DNA of 64,000 nt from Microbulbifer donghaiensis (GTDB lineage Bacteria; Pseudomonadota; Gammaproteobacteria; Pseudomonadales; Cellvibrionaceae), in the NCBI RefSeq assembly GCF_900129095.1, contig NZ_FQVA01000001.1:62001-126000 (forward strand). Direction: 5' to 3'. A program made the position numbers and the translations under genes. The notes under the pieces were generated by a model. It was not told the DNA's origin. It saw only the letters and a program-made list of their open reading frames with translations, and did not search any database. This document shows, piece after piece, positions 46,596 to 56,110 of the stretch (position 1 is the stretch's first letter; each line of letters starts with the position of its first letter).

Positions 46596-47687
46596 CTAAG
46601 CAATGATTGCGGGTGGGAGTTTTTCGCCTTCGCAGTGTGCTTGCAGGGTATCAAGCTGTAATCGCAGCGGCTCTGGAAGGGGAGCTCCCATCGTGTTTAG
46701 TATCCGGGCAAACCGGTAGCGCCAGTCGTGCCGGTGGAGGGCGTGGATCTGGTTTCGTCGCTGGATTGCTTGCAGGCGCTCACGATCGCGAAGTAGCTGG
46801 ACTATCGCGTCCGGCCCGTCGGCCGGATCGGTGGGCACGTCGACCATGCTGTCTTCCCACCCCATCAGGCTGGGTGCAGAGGTGCATTTGGGGCGGGTAC
46901 CTACGACGAGATTGCCCGCGGCCCAGGCCTCGAACCAGCGATAGAGTACTGGTGAACGGTTTAGGAATCGCGGAGTATCACTGGGTTCGAAACACAGGTT
47001 GATACTGCTCGCGGACATTAGCTTCCACTGCAACTGTCGGTGCTCCCGCATGCTATTGATCGTGGCGGTCTCGAATGTAGAGTGCACATAGGTATAGGGG
47101 CTGCTGGGTGCGCCGAAAGCACTTTGTAGTGCCCTGTGGTATTCCCGGTTGATTCGACCGTAGCCGAATACGTCCACCTGGTTTTTGTTTGGAATTCGTG
47201 CGTGCGAGAGAGCGTCGATCCCAAATGGCAGGAAGTGGGCCTGCTCGAATCCGTGGTGGTTGCGCAGGTCCTCGGCTATTTCTTCGATACCTGTGAATAC
47301 CAGATCGACGAACTTCAATATGCGTGGTCCAAATCCGTCCAGGGTCACCGCGTCAAAGCTATCGACAAAATAGACCGCGATGCGTGAAAAACGGTGAATG
47401 TCACGGCCGAGGCTTGCCAGGGTCAACAGGAAATGCGGTGTGCTGCAGATTACCAGCAGCTGATTGCCAGGCGCGGTTGTGGATGAGACGTCGGCAACGC
47501 GGTAGGGATTGCGGAAGCGATTGTACAGCCTGGGATTATCCTGCATCGGAAACCGGTACGCGACGTCGAGGATGGGAATATTCCAGCTGAGAATCAGCTC
47601 TTGCAGGTCATAGAGCAGCGAGTAACCGACGTGGTCCCGCTGCAGGGGGTATTCGGACAGGACAACCAGATTCTGTTCCGGGGCCAT
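46596..47687 (-). CDS. Glycosyltransferase-like protein (CgeB / family 1 type)
   Basis: The 363-residue protein resembles GT-B glycosyltransferases: a variable N-terminal half (VVLSEYPLQRDHVGYSLLYDLQ), a linker with FGYGRINREYHRALQ, and a C-terminal half with WFEAWAAGNLVVGTRPKCTS, the segment that normally binds the sugar nucleotide. Sugar donor and acceptor are unknown. It lies between the SAF-domain oxidoreductase and the acyltransferase and probably adds the modified sugar made by the upstream enzymes. Confidence 0.7.
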   Translation of the reverse strand: MAPEQNLVVLSEYPLQRDHVGYSLLYDLQELILSWNIPILDVAYRFPMQDNPRLYNRFRNPYRVADVSSTTAPGNQLLVICSTPHFLLTLASLGRDIHRFSRIAVYFVDSFDAVTLDGFGPRILKFVDLVFTGIEEIAEDLRNHHGFEQAHFLPFGIDALSHARIPNKNQVDVFGYGRINREYHRALQSAFGAPSSPYTYVHSTFETATINSMREHRQLQWKLMSASSINLCFEPSDTPRFLNRSPVLYRWFEAWAAGNLVVGTRPKCTSAPSLMGWEDSMVDVPTDPADGPDAIVQLLRDRERLQAIQRRNQIHALHRHDWRYRFARILNTMGAPLPEPLRLQLDTLQAHCEGEKLPPAIIA

Positions 47688-47752
47688 CTGTTTTCCCTAA
47701 CTGGCCGGCGGCCAATGATTGTTGCAAGTACCGGCGATTTGTCCGGGCCGCG

Positions 47753-49093
47753 CTAGTTGATGACTCTGTTGCTATTAACTTCCGGCCTCGTCCGTTCGCG
47801 GCTGAAGTACATTGAGTCTTGCTGGGATCTGAGCCTGTCTACCAGCCTGCCAGGAGGCAGAATGACGTCGTCGTAGGTGAGTACGGTGTCCCTGGGAATG
47901 TCACGTTTGAGCACGCAGTCTTCTGCCAGCCCCATTGGCAGTAGCTTTTCGGCAAAAACCCGGTCTGCGTTTTCCGCCTGACCGTAGGTCATGTACCAGC
48001 CAATGCCATCGAGTCTCTCGCCGGCTTTCAGGTCGATTTTGGCGGTCGCCACGACATCGACCACCGGTCCTTCCAATGGCGCCACTGCGGCGTCCTGGAA
48101 CAGGGCGGCCCGCGCTACGGTATTGGCCACTTCGAAATGACACAGGTGATAGGGGTTGTAGAAACAGTACAGCGGCCCGGGGCCGACTTTGTAGAGGTTC
48201 AGGTAGTGCTGTTGGCGGGGGTCGTCGTGCATGCCGAGCACAAACACACCGCCGTTCGGTGTCGGCCCGACGACATAGTCGACAATACCGGGGCCGTCCT
48301 GCAGATATTCGAGCGGATAGATCTCTGTGGTCTTTTCCAGCGGGGTGCCCGGCGGGAGCGTCGGGCCCAGCATGCCGCGCTGTGCCACCCGCATACCGGT
48401 CGCATTGGCGACAATGGCCTGTTCAAAGGAAATCTTGGTCCCGTCGGCGAATGACGTCACCATGTGGGGTTTCTGTCCCCACTTTTCGGCGAATGCACGT
48501 TGCGTCGTCGGATTCCGGTAAGGGTCCTGAAGTCCCTTGACGTTCCCGCACAGAACGGGCCGAATGCCCAAGCCGCGGACAAACCGGTAAAGATTGAGAA
48601 TGACGCCGGGCTGGTCTCCATCGACATTGGTGTAGACGACGCCCGCCCGATCCGCCTCCGACTTCAGCTGGGGACCAATGGTGCTGTCGAGCTCTGCATT
48701 CATCAGCAGCAGGTGCTTGCCGTGGCGGATCGCTTCCAGTGCAATAGCCGCGCCGTATTCGATGGCTCCGGTCACCTCGAGAATCACGTCGACGTTTTCC
48801 GCCTGGCACAGGGCCAGACCGTCTTCGGTGACTGCCGGTCTGCCCGCGGCGATGGCGGACTCGAGCTCCGCACGGTTGTCAGCGTAAACGACTTCCCCGA
48901 CACCCGCTTCCAGATACGCCTGCTTCGCGCCACCGATATGCCTGTTGGCAATGGCGACCAGGTCGATTCCCGGGGTTGATTTGATGATATTGAGGACGAC
49001 GCCGCGGCCCATAAAGCCCGCACCGATCATGCCGAGGCGAATTGGCCGTCCGCGCTGCGCGCGTTGCTGCAGGGCCGTGTCAATAATCAGCAT
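47753..49093 (-). CDS. SAF-domain NAD(P)-dependent oxidoreductase
   Basis: The 446-residue protein has an N-terminal Rossmann fold (GMIGAGFMGRG, residues 21-31) like homoserine dehydrogenase, a central domain, and a C-terminal SAF-like segment (KIDLKAGERLDG, LKRDIPRDTVLTYDDV). Proteins of this kind recur in polysaccharide clusters next to an RmlC-like epimerase and a cytidylyltransferase; the reaction is not established to my knowledge. Its start overlaps the stop of the epimerase-like gene by 7 nt. Confidence 0.8.
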   Translation of the reverse strand: MLIIDTALQQRAQRGRPIRLGMIGAGFMGRGVVLNIIKSTPGIDLVAIANRHIGGAKQAYLEAGVGEVVYADNRAELESAIAAGRPAVTEDGLALCQAENVDVILEVTGAIEYGAAIALEAIRHGKHLLLMNAELDSTIGPQLKSEADRAGVVYTNVDGDQPGVILNLYRFVRGLGIRPVLCGNVKGLQDPYRNPTTQRAFAEKWGQKPHMVTSFADGTKISFEQAIVANATGMRVAQRGMLGPTLPPGTPLEKTTEIYPLEYLQDGPGIVDYVVGPTPNGGVFVLGMHDDPRQQHYLNLYKVGPGPLYCFYNPYHLCHFEVANTVARAALFQDAAVAPLEGPVVDVVATAKIDLKAGERLDGIGWYMTYGQAENADRVFAEKLLPMGLAEDCVLKRDIPRDTVLTYDDVILPPGRLVDRLRSQQDSMYFSRERTRPEVNSNRVIN

Positions 49094-49629
49094 TTCGGCA
49101 GCTCCGTGTATTCCGACCAGCTGGCGTCCTTGTCAGAAATCACGCGCGGTTCCTGGGGCCACTGGATGGAGAAAAAGGGATCGTTCCAGCGAATACCACG
49201 CTCCGAACCGGGCCGGTAGCGTTGGCTCACCATATAAAACGCTTCGGTATTGTCGCTGAGGGTGATGAAACCGTGGGCGAAATCCCGCGGCACGAACAGG
49301 GCCCGGCGATTGTCCGCGGTCAATTCAACGCCGAATGACTGCCGATACGTGGCCGAATCCGGGCGCAGATCGACAATGACGTCGTAGAGCGCGCCCCGGG
49401 TGCAGCGCACGAACTTGGTCTCCTGGTAGGGTTCAATCTGGTAGTGCATACCACGCAGTGTGCCGCGGCTCGGGTTCCACGACAGGTTGGCTTGCAACAC
49501 GTCGCCGTCGAGCCCCAGTTCGCCGAACTCATCAGCACAGAAGGCCCGGGAGAAAAAACCGCGATCGTCAGCGATCGGGTCTATGTCGATAACGAATGCG
49601 CCGTGCAGCGGGGTTTCGGTAAAGTGCAT
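49087..49629 (-). CDS. dTDP-4-dehydrorhamnose 3,5-epimerase-family protein
   Basis: The 180-residue cupin protein carries the RmlC motif RGTLRGMHYQ with the catalytic base His62 and the C-terminal RYRPGSERGIRWNDP. RmlC-family members epimerise keto-sugars bound to a nucleotide. With no dTDP-glucose genes in the window and a CDP-glucose enzyme upstream, the substrate is more likely a CDP-linked keto-sugar than dTDP-rhamnose precursors. It lies 12 nt after the SDR gene. Confidence 0.85.
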   Translation of the reverse strand: MHFTETPLHGAFVIDIDPIADDRGFFSRAFCADEFGELGLDGDVLQANLSWNPSRGTLRGMHYQIEPYQETKFVRCTRGALYDVIVDLRPDSATYRQSFGVELTADNRRALFVPRDFAHGFITLSDNTEAFYMVSQRYRPGSERGIRWNDPFFSIQWPQEPRVISDKDASWSEYTELPKC

Positions 49630-49641
49630 CTTTGCTACCTG

Positions 49642-50688
49642 TCAGTTCAGCCAGTTCAAGTCGTCGTCGACACGATTTTCAGTCATGTGGTCGTTGAGCA
49701 CTTTCAGGCGAATAAAATCCGAATTGCGGAAATCCCTGTCCCGGAAGCCGATCTGTTCCAGCCCTGCTTTGAGGCCTTCGACCGCCTCTGTCAGTGATAC
49801 CCGCGGCTGGTGGTGCGGCGCCAGTTCGCGAAAGCGGCTGAAGTCCACCCGGTAGGAGCGTTTGTCCGGTGCGGCATCACTGTTGATGGTTATGCGGGTC
49901 CCCGGCACAACTTTCGCGACGGTTTCGGCCAGGTCTTTTACCTGGTAGTTCCACTGGTCGCTGCCAGCATTGATGGCCAGGAAAGCGCCGCCATTAGCAG
50001 CAGGGCGGTCGATCGCCCACTCGATTGCGCGCGCCATATCTTCGATGTGAATCAGTGGCCGCCAGGGAGAGCCGTCACTGAGGATATTGATTTCCCCACT
50101 GGCAACGGCACCGGCGACAAAGTCATTCAGTACCAGGTCGAGGCGCGTGCGGTCGCTAAAGCCACAGGCAGTCGCGAAACGCAGGCAGGTGATGACAAAT
50201 TCCCCGTCGGCCAATTCCCGGACACCATCCTCGGTGCCGATCTTGGACTTGGCGTAGGCCGTCAGTGGGTTGAGCGGATCTTCCTCCTGTCGCGGCGCTC
50301 CGTCGGCGGCGCCATAGACGCTGCAGCTGGAAGCAAATACGTAGTGCCGGACACCCGCCTCCTTCGCCATCCGGGCTATCTCGATACTCGATCTGCAATT
50401 GATCTCGTGGGTGACTCTTTCGAAGGTGTGCCCCATAGGGTCATTGCTGATCGCCGCCAGGTGGACGACGGCGTCAAAGCCCTCAAGGTGGTGCGGCTGT
50501 ATCCGCCGCACATCCGCGAACCACTGCTGGTCGAGCCGGGTCTCGGGAAGTTTCTGTGGGCCGCTGAGGCAGTGGGCAAAGAAGCCCTGATCCAGGCCGA
50601 CCAGGGTCGCGTCGGGTTTTACCTTGCGCAGGTGGCGGGTCAGGGTGGGGCCGATATAGCCGAGGTTACCGGTGATTAGAATTTTCAT
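49642..50688 (-). CDS. NAD-dependent sugar epimerase/dehydratase (extended SDR)
   Basis: The 348-residue protein has the nucleotide motif GNLGYIG at residues 7-13 and the active-site YAKSK (Tyr145, Lys149), with Ser and Cys near 120-122. The fold and length fit NDP-sugar epimerases, 4,6-dehydratases or 4-ketoreductases; the exact reaction cannot be told from sequence alone. It overlaps the upstream FAD oxidoreductase gene by 23 nt. Confidence 0.85.
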   Translation of the reverse strand: MKILITGNLGYIGPTLTRHLRKVKPDATLVGLDQGFFAHCLSGPQKLPETRLDQQWFADVRRIQPHHLEGFDAVVHLAAISNDPMGHTFERVTHEINCRSSIEIARMAKEAGVRHYVFASSCSVYGAADGAPRQEEDPLNPLTAYAKSKIGTEDGVRELADGEFVITCLRFATACGFSDRTRLDLVLNDFVAGAVASGEINILSDGSPWRPLIHIEDMARAIEWAIDRPAANGGAFLAINAGSDQWNYQVKDLAETVAKVVPGTRITINSDAAPDKRSYRVDFSRFRELAPHHQPRVSLTEAVEGLKAGLEQIGFRDRDFRNSDFIRLKVLNDHMTENRVDDDLNWLN

Positions 50689-51844
50689 AGTCCGCCTGTT
50701 GCTTTGTTATTGGGGAATTAGGAAGTGAACATTCTTTTTCGTGACAGCGAAGCCGGGCGCAGACCTCCTCGGCGATGGCCAGGCACGATGTCAGCCCCGG
50801 GGACTCGATCCCGTAAAGTGCAATGTAGTTCAGAATCCCGTGTGTGCGTTGGTTCACAATCATAAAATCGCCGGGACCCTCCCCGGGGCCTGCGACCTTA
50901 GGCCGGATTCCGGCGTAGTCGGGCACCAGTTCACCGTCGCGCAGGTCCGGGTAGTAGGCCCGGATCGCCTGGTAAAACGCTGCTGATCGGGCCGGGTCTA
51001 CCCGGTAATCGAGGCGGTCAACCCACTCAGTGTCTGGACCAAAACGCGCGTTGCCGGCCAAGTCGAGGGTGAGATGAACGCCGAGCCCTTCGTTTGACGG
51101 CAAGGGATAAATCAGGTGGCTGAACGGCAGTCGACGAGAAACGGTGAAGTAGCAGCCTTTGGAAAGGAAGACAGGAGGGATTCCCTGCGCGTCGCCGCCC
51201 TGCAAAAGTCTGCTCAAAGTTTGAGCGCCGTGTCCGGCGGAATTGATGAGTAGACGGCAACTGACAGTGGTTGGATCCACGCCACCCACTTCTACGTAAA
51301 AACAGCCGTCACGCCGCCGCTTGAGCCCCGTTACCGGGCTGTTACAGCATACCAGGCCGCCGTGTGCTTCCAGGTCTCCCTGAAGTGCCAGCATCAAGCC
51401 GTGACTATCGATGATACCGGTGGAGGGGGAGTAGAGCGCTTCGATAGCATTGAGGTTAGGTTCTAATTCAGACAGGCATTGCCGGTCTATGAGTTTCAGG
51501 TCGGAAACTCCGTTTGCATGCCCCTGGGCCAGGATTTTCGCGAGTGCCGGGCGTTGGTCTGGAGAGGTGGCGACAATTAGCTTGCCGGTTCTGCGATAGC
51601 TAACACTATGCGCGTCACAATAGCGGTAGAGCAGTTCGCGCCCCCTGACACACAACCGGGCTTTCAGGCTGTTGCGAGGGTAGTAGATGCCGGCATGAAT
51701 GACTTCGCTGTTGCGGGAACTGGTCTCGGTGCCGGGCCGGGCGAATTGCTCGAGCACTAATACGGAGCGTCCGGCTAGGGCAAGTTGCCGAGCCGTGGCG
51801 AGACCGATGACACCGGCGCCCAGAATGATTGCGTCAAAATCCAT
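50666..51844 (-). CDS. FAD-dependent oxidoreductase (LhgO-like)
   Basis: The 392-residue protein belongs to the DAO family: FAD motif GAGVIGLATARQLA (residues 9-22), ETSSRNSEVIHAGIYYP, and a C-terminal DYAGIRPKVAGPG and NYIALYGIESPGLTSCLAIA. These match L-2-hydroxyglutarate oxidase-like enzymes, which oxidise a 2-hydroxy acid and pass electrons to quinone. Inside a sugar-nucleotide cluster the substrate may instead be a sugar acid or ketose derivative. This is inference from context. Confidence 0.85.
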   Translation of the reverse strand: MDFDAIILGAGVIGLATARQLALAGRSVLVLEQFARPGTETSSRNSEVIHAGIYYPRNSLKARLCVRGRELLYRYCDAHSVSYRRTGKLIVATSPDQRPALAKILAQGHANGVSDLKLIDRQCLSELEPNLNAIEALYSPSTGIIDSHGLMLALQGDLEAHGGLVCCNSPVTGLKRRRDGCFYVEVGGVDPTTVSCRLLINSAGHGAQTLSRLLQGGDAQGIPPVFLSKGCYFTVSRRLPFSHLIYPLPSNEGLGVHLTLDLAGNARFGPDTEWVDRLDYRVDPARSAAFYQAIRAYYPDLRDGELVPDYAGIRPKVAGPGEGPGDFMIVNQRTHGILNYIALYGIESPGLTSCLAIAEEVCARLRCHEKECSLPNSPITKQQADYENSNHR

Positions 51845-51932
51845 ATCTAGAATACAGCCGTGAAGCGCTGAAGAGTGGGCTTGTCCAAACGCGTGTTCCG
51901 AGCGTTCCCCGGACTAGCGCCTTACTAACCGT

Positions 51933-52706
51933 TCACCACTTGACCCAGGGTGCCTCGCCGGATGTAACCAGGCTTTCAAGGTAATGCTTGTCTCGCAGCG
52001 TATCCATTGGGTGCCAAAAACCACTATGTTTATAGGCATTTAGCTGTCTTTCGCGGGCAAGAGTCTGCAGGGGTTCCGCCTCCCAGGTGGTTCGATCATC
52101 CTCAATCAAGTCAAACACCGTCGGTTCTAGAACGAAGTAGCCGCCATTGATCCAGGCGCCATCGCCATTTGGTTTTTCGTGGAACGAATTGATTCGGGTC
52201 TCGCTCTCTCCAAGAGCTATCGCGCCAAACCGGCCCGGAGGCTGAACCGCAGTAAGGGTTGCCATCAGACCCTCTTGCTGATGGAAGTCCACCAACTCGG
52301 AAATGTTCACATCACTAACGCCGTCGCCATAGGTGAAACAGAAGGTTTCGTCACCAACAAATTCACGTACCCGTTTCAAGCGACCGCCGGTTAGGGTGTT
52401 CTCCCCGGTATCGGCCAAGGTGACCCGCCAGGTTTCAGATGGCTTGTTATGTACTTCCAGAGTGTTGTTCACCATATCTACGGTAATACTGGCTGTCTTT
52501 ATGAGATAGTTGGCAAAAAACTCTTTGATAATATGGCCCTTGTAGCCGCAGCAGATTACGAAATCATTAATTCCATGGTGAGAATAGATTTTCATGATAT
52601 GCCAGAGGATTGGCATACCGCCGATTTCGACCATCGGCTTTGGCTTAACGGTAGTTTCCTCGCTGAGCCTGGTTCCCAGGCCCCCTGCAAGAATGACGGC
52701 TTTCAT
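51933..52706 (-). CDS. rfbF: Glucose-1-phosphate cytidylyltransferase
   Basis: RfbF makes CDP-glucose from glucose-1-phosphate and CTP, the entry to CDP-linked dideoxy and branched sugars. The 257-residue protein opens KAVILAGGLGTRLSEET and continues KPKPMVEIGG, YGDGVSDV and SGFWHPMDTLRD, all characteristic. It is the first gene of the minus-strand cluster. No CDP-glucose 4,6-dehydratase (RfbG) is recognised beside it unless the SDR at 49642 plays that part. Confidence 0.95.
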   Translation of the reverse strand: MKAVILAGGLGTRLSEETTVKPKPMVEIGGMPILWHIMKIYSHHGINDFVICCGYKGHIIKEFFANYLIKTASITVDMVNNTLEVHNKPSETWRVTLADTGENTLTGGRLKRVREFVGDETFCFTYGDGVSDVNISELVDFHQQEGLMATLTAVQPPGRFGAIALGESETRINSFHEKPNGDGAWINGGYFVLEPTVFDLIEDDRTTWEAEPLQTLARERQLNAYKHSGFWHPMDTLRDKHYLESLVTSGEAPWVKW

Positions 52707-53291
52707 GGCTACTCCTTAGCGCTTTGTGCGGTCGCTCTTCGCTGGGTGGTGGGGAGCAAAGAGTGATTGAATGAAATTTTTTATCTACCCGATATCGACT
52801 GGGTGTCTCTTCGAATGTCTAGTTATTCCCCGTTGTAGGATTTCCCATTTTTCGCAGCTCGCTGTGGCGACATGCAAATTATTTAAAGAAGGTTCGCAAA
52901 ACAGTATCGTGGGGTTTTTCTTCACTAGACTTTTAGATCATAAATTTTTCGAATTAAAGTTGGCGGGCGTAAATTCATGACATTATTAGTTTCGAAAAAA
53001 CTGCGCGCGACAGACCTGGCGGCGAAAGCCGATTCACGGCGTGAAAATCTGAATCAGGACACTGGTTTCGCGTTTTTCCTTAACGCTACCGTGCGCTTTC
53101 AACTCGCTTAAAGTTGAGGTCAGCTTCTGTAGTTATCTATTCTCACAGCATTCGAACCGCAACTTTATGAAAGCAATCGACGTCTTTGTAGTCGCAATGT
53201 AGTCGCAATGGATTTTCGCTTCTTGTGACGCACCCGGCGACAGTGGCACTAGGTTGCGAATTGCGACCCACAAATCCAGCCAGGGAAGGGT
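52707..53291. other. 585-bp divergent gap between rfbF and prpD
   Basis: This AT-richer gap should hold the promoters for the sugar cluster and prpD. No supported gene. An 11-bp unit TGTAGTCGCAA is repeated in tandem at 53187-53208, about 85 nt before prpD, and may be a regulator site. No copy of the GATTGTCGACAATC palindrome of the prp operon was seen here. Confidence 0.4.
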
Positions 53292-54788
53292 ATGAGCACC
53301 AACGTTGACCTGAACGTCCGCCCCGACTACGACCAGGTGATCCAGGATATTGCCGACTATGTGCTCGATTATCAGATCGATTCCGAGGAGGCGTGGAATA
53401 CGGCGCGCAACTGTCTGATGGACACCCTCGGTTGCGGCCTGCTGGCGCTGCGTTTTCCTGAGTGCACCAAGCACCTGGGGCCTGTCGTCGAGGGGACATG
53501 GGTGCCGAACGGCGCGCGGGTACCGGGGACCCAGTTTCGCCTGGATCCGGTCAAGGCGGCCTGGGATATCGGCTGCATCGTGCGCTGGCTGGATTACAAC
53601 GACACCTGGCTGGCGGCGGAGTGGGGGCATCCGTCTGACAACCTGGGCGCTATTCTCGCGGTGTGCGATTTCCTGTCGCAAAAGCGTGTGTCCCAGGGCA
53701 AAGAACCCCTGCGGATGGGGGATGTACTGGAGGCCATGATCAAGGCGCACGAGATCCAGGGCGTGCTGGCACTGGAAAACAGTTTCAACCGCGTGGGTCT
53801 CGATCACGTACTGCTGGTGCGCGTGGCGTCCACGGCGGTGGCCACCAGGTTGAAAGGCGGTAACCGTGAGCAGTTGATGGCCGCATTATCACAGGCCTGG
53901 GTGGATGGCAGTGCGCTGCGCACTTATCGCCACGCGCCCAATGCCGGCTCCCGCAAATCCTGGGCGGCCGGCGACGCGACATCGCGCGGCGTGCGTCTGG
54001 CGGATATCACGATGCGCGGAGAAATGGGGATTCCCGGTGCACTGACGGCCAAACAGTGGGGCTTTTTTGATGTGTCTTTCAGTAAGACCAATGCCGACCA
54101 GCAGTTAAAGCCGGAGGAGGAGCGACAGTTTAGGTTTCCGCAGGGTGTTACACCGCAGTATGGCAGCTACGTGATGGAGAATGTGCTGTTCAAGATCTCC
54201 TTCCCGGCGGAGTTCCACAGCCAGACAGCCTGCGAGGCTGCCGTTCGACTACATCCACAGATAAAAAACCGCATCGAAGAGATCGACAGGATCGTAATCA
54301 CCACCCACGAGTCCGCTATCCGCATCATCTCAAAAGAGGGTCCATTGGCCAACGCCGCTGACCGCGATCACTGTCTGCAGTACATGACGGCGGTGCCATT
54401 GCTATTCGGCGATCTGGTGGCGGAATATTATGAGGACAGTTTCCACGCATCCCATTCTGAGATCGATGTGCTGCGCGGCAAGATGGAAATTGTCGAGGAC
54501 AGGCGCTATTCGAAAGAATACCTGGATCCGGACAAACGTTCGATCGCGAATGCAGTGCAGGTATTTTTCAGTGATGGCACTGCTACAGAAAAAGTAGAGG
54601 TAGAGTATCCGATAGGCCATCGCCGGCGGCGGAAAGAGGGCATTCCGCTGCTGGAAGAAAAATTCAAGCGGAATCTCGCTACGCGCTTGCCGGCAACGCG
54701 CTGTCGAGAAATATTTGCGCTGTGCAAGGATCAGTCGCGGCTAGAGGAAACACCGGTCAATGAATTTGTCGACCTGTTTGTAATTTGA
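53292..54788 (+). CDS. prpD: 2-Methylcitrate dehydratase PrpD
   Basis: PrpD dehydrates 2-methylcitrate to cis-2-methylaconitate without an Fe-S cluster. The 498-residue protein has the family stretches [41 protein letters not shown] and [13 protein letters not shown]-like [30 protein letters not shown] precedes ATG 53292. The operon upstream already encodes the AcnD/PrpF route for the same step, so the cell has both. prpD has its own promoter region and terminator, 26 kb from prpF. Confidence 0.96.
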   Translation: MSTNVDLNVRPDYDQVIQDIADYVLDYQIDSEEAWNTARNCLMDTLGCGLLALRFPECTKHLGPVVEGTWVPNGARVPGTQFRLDPVKAAWDIGCIVRWLDYNDTWLAAEWGHPSDNLGAILAVCDFLSQKRVSQGKEPLRMGDVLEAMIKAHEIQGVLALENSFNRVGLDHVLLVRVASTAVATRLKGGNREQLMAALSQAWVDGSALRTYRHAPNAGSRKSWAAGDATSRGVRLADITMRGEMGIPGALTAKQWGFFDVSFSKTNADQQLKPEEERQFRFPQGVTPQYGSYVMENVLFKISFPAEFHSQTACEAAVRLHPQIKNRIEEIDRIVITTHESAIRIISKEGPLANAADRDHCLQYMTAVPLLFGDLVAEYYEDSFHASHSEIDVLRGKMEIVEDRRYSKEYLDPDKRSIANAVQVFFSDGTATEKVEVEYPIGHRRRRKEGIPLLEEKFKRNLATRLPATRCREIFALCKDQSRLEETPVNEFVDLFVI

Positions 54789-54804
54789 AAAAATAGGGCA
54801 AACA

Positions 54805-54834
54805 AAAAAGGCGGCCAGAGGCCGCCTTCTTTCT
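54805..54834 (+). terminator. Intrinsic terminator of prpD
   Basis: AAGGCGGCC (54808-54816) pairs perfectly with GGCCGCCTT (54820-54828) around a 3-nt loop, with A-rich sequence before and CTTTCT after. The IS element begins 16 nt past the stem. Confidence 0.85.
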
Positions 54835-54884
54835 ATTAGCAAATGTCCCGTCCTGAAATAGGTTGATAGTCTGAGGACCTATTG

Positions 54885-55274
54885 ATGGATAACTCTACAC
54901 CACCCCGCCGTAAGCGCACTCAGCGCGATTACACCCTAGGCTTTAAATTGGCCGTCGTCGAAGAGGTGGAAAAAGGCGATCTTACCTACAAACAGGCTCA
55001 AGCCAGGTATGGCATCCAGGGGCGAAGCACCGTGCTGGCTTGGCTGCGAAAGCATGGTAAGTTGGACTGGTCTTCCACCAGGAGCAGCTCCATGTCAAAG
55101 AAGCCAGAAACACCTGCCCAAACCATCAAGCGGCTGGAGCGACAGCTCAAAGACGCCGAGGATCGCCAGTATCTGATGGAGAAGATGATGGAAATCATCG
55201 ACAAGGAATACGGAGGCTCACTGCGAAAAAAGTATTTAGCCGAGTTGCCCGACAGGCTCAAGCCGAAAAAATAG
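54885..55274 (+). CDS. IS3-family transposase OrfA
   Basis: A 129-residue DNA-binding protein with a helix-turn-helix (RDYTLGFKLAVVEEVEKGDLTYKQAQARYGIQGRSTVLAWLRKHG, residues about 14-60 of the protein) and a C-terminal coiled coil for multimerisation (TIKRLERQLKDAEDRQYLM). ATG 54885 follows GAGG. The last codons AAA AAA TAG form a slippery site for the -1 shift into orfB. Confidence 0.9.
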   Translation: MDNSTPPRRKRTQRDYTLGFKLAVVEEVEKGDLTYKQAQARYGIQGRSTVLAWLRKHGKLDWSSTRSSSMSKKPETPAQTIKRLERQLKDAEDRQYLMEKMMEIIDKEYGGSLRKKYLAELPDRLKPKK

Positions 55275-55279
55275 TCCCG

Positions 55280-56110
55280 TTGACGCGTAGCTGCCGCCTG
55301 TATGGCATCAGTCCCCAGGCGATCTATCAGCGCCTGCAGCGCCATGCCAAGAGGCAGAAGGCGCAGGCTCCGGTGGAGCATTGGGTGAGAGAAGTACGGC
55401 GGCGCCTTCCCCGATTAGGCACCCGCAAGCTTTACCACTTGCTGCAACCGCGCCTGCAGGCTTCCGGTATCAAGCTTGGCCGCGACGGGCTGTTCGACTT
55501 CCTGAGAGAGTGCCGGCTGCTGATCCAGCCGAAACGCCGCTATACGAAGACGACGCATAGTCGGCACTGGCTGAGGAAGCATCCCAATCTGCTGGCGGGG
55601 CTGTCGGTAGAACAGCCGGAACAGGTGTTTGTCAGTGATATCACCTATGTCGAGAGCTGTGAGGGTGTTCACTACCTATCGTTGGTTACGGACGCCGCCT
55701 CGCGGAAGATTATGGGGTACGAGCTGAGTCAGCAGATGCGGGCTGAAGACACGGTAAAGGCCCTGCGGCGGGCAGTGAAAGCACGTTGCACGACCAAGCC
55801 ACTGATCCACCACTCAGATCGAGGTGTGCAGTATTGCTCGGACCTGTACCAACGGGAGCTCGACAAGAGCGGCATTCAACCATCCATGACCGATGGGTAC
55901 GATTGCTATCAGAATGCGCTGGCAGAGCGCGTCAACGGCATCCTGAAGCAGGAATTCTTGACCGTCAGATGTCGCACCTTCGCGGAACTGCAGAAGCTAC
56001 TGGCTGAGTCGGTCTACGCGTATAACCACTTAAGGCCGCACTTGAGCCTAGGCATGGAAACGCCGGAATCTGTGCACAAAAAAGCCAGCTCGATAAGCGA
56101 GCTGGCCTAG
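55280..56110 (+). CDS. IS3-family transposase OrfB (DDE catalytic part)
   Basis: The -1 frame relative to orfA encodes the RNase H-fold integrase domain: the first Asp in VFVSDITYVE, the second in LIHHSDRGVQYCS, the Glu in NALAERVNGILKQEF. The frame as listed opens at TTG 55280 (276 residues), but expression is more likely as an OrfAB fusion through the A6 shift near 55266-55272, giving AEKIVPLTRSC at the junction. Confidence 0.92.
   Translation: MTRSCRLYGISPQAIYQRLQRHAKRQKAQAPVEHWVREVRRRLPRLGTRKLYHLLQPRLQASGIKLGRDGLFDFLRECRLLIQPKRRYTKTTHSRHWLRKHPNLLAGLSVEQPEQVFVSDITYVESCEGVHYLSLVTDAASRKIMGYELSQQMRAEDTVKALRRAVKARCTTKPLIHHSDRGVQYCSDLYQRELDKSGIQPSMTDGYDCYQNALAERVNGILKQEFLTVRCRTFAELQKLLAESVYAYNHLRPHLSLGMETPESVHKKASSISELA

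Noticed and set aside
52771-52980. 69-residue plus-strand frame in the rfbF-prpD gap
   Set aside because: No ribosome site, no family, and it lies where promoters are expected.
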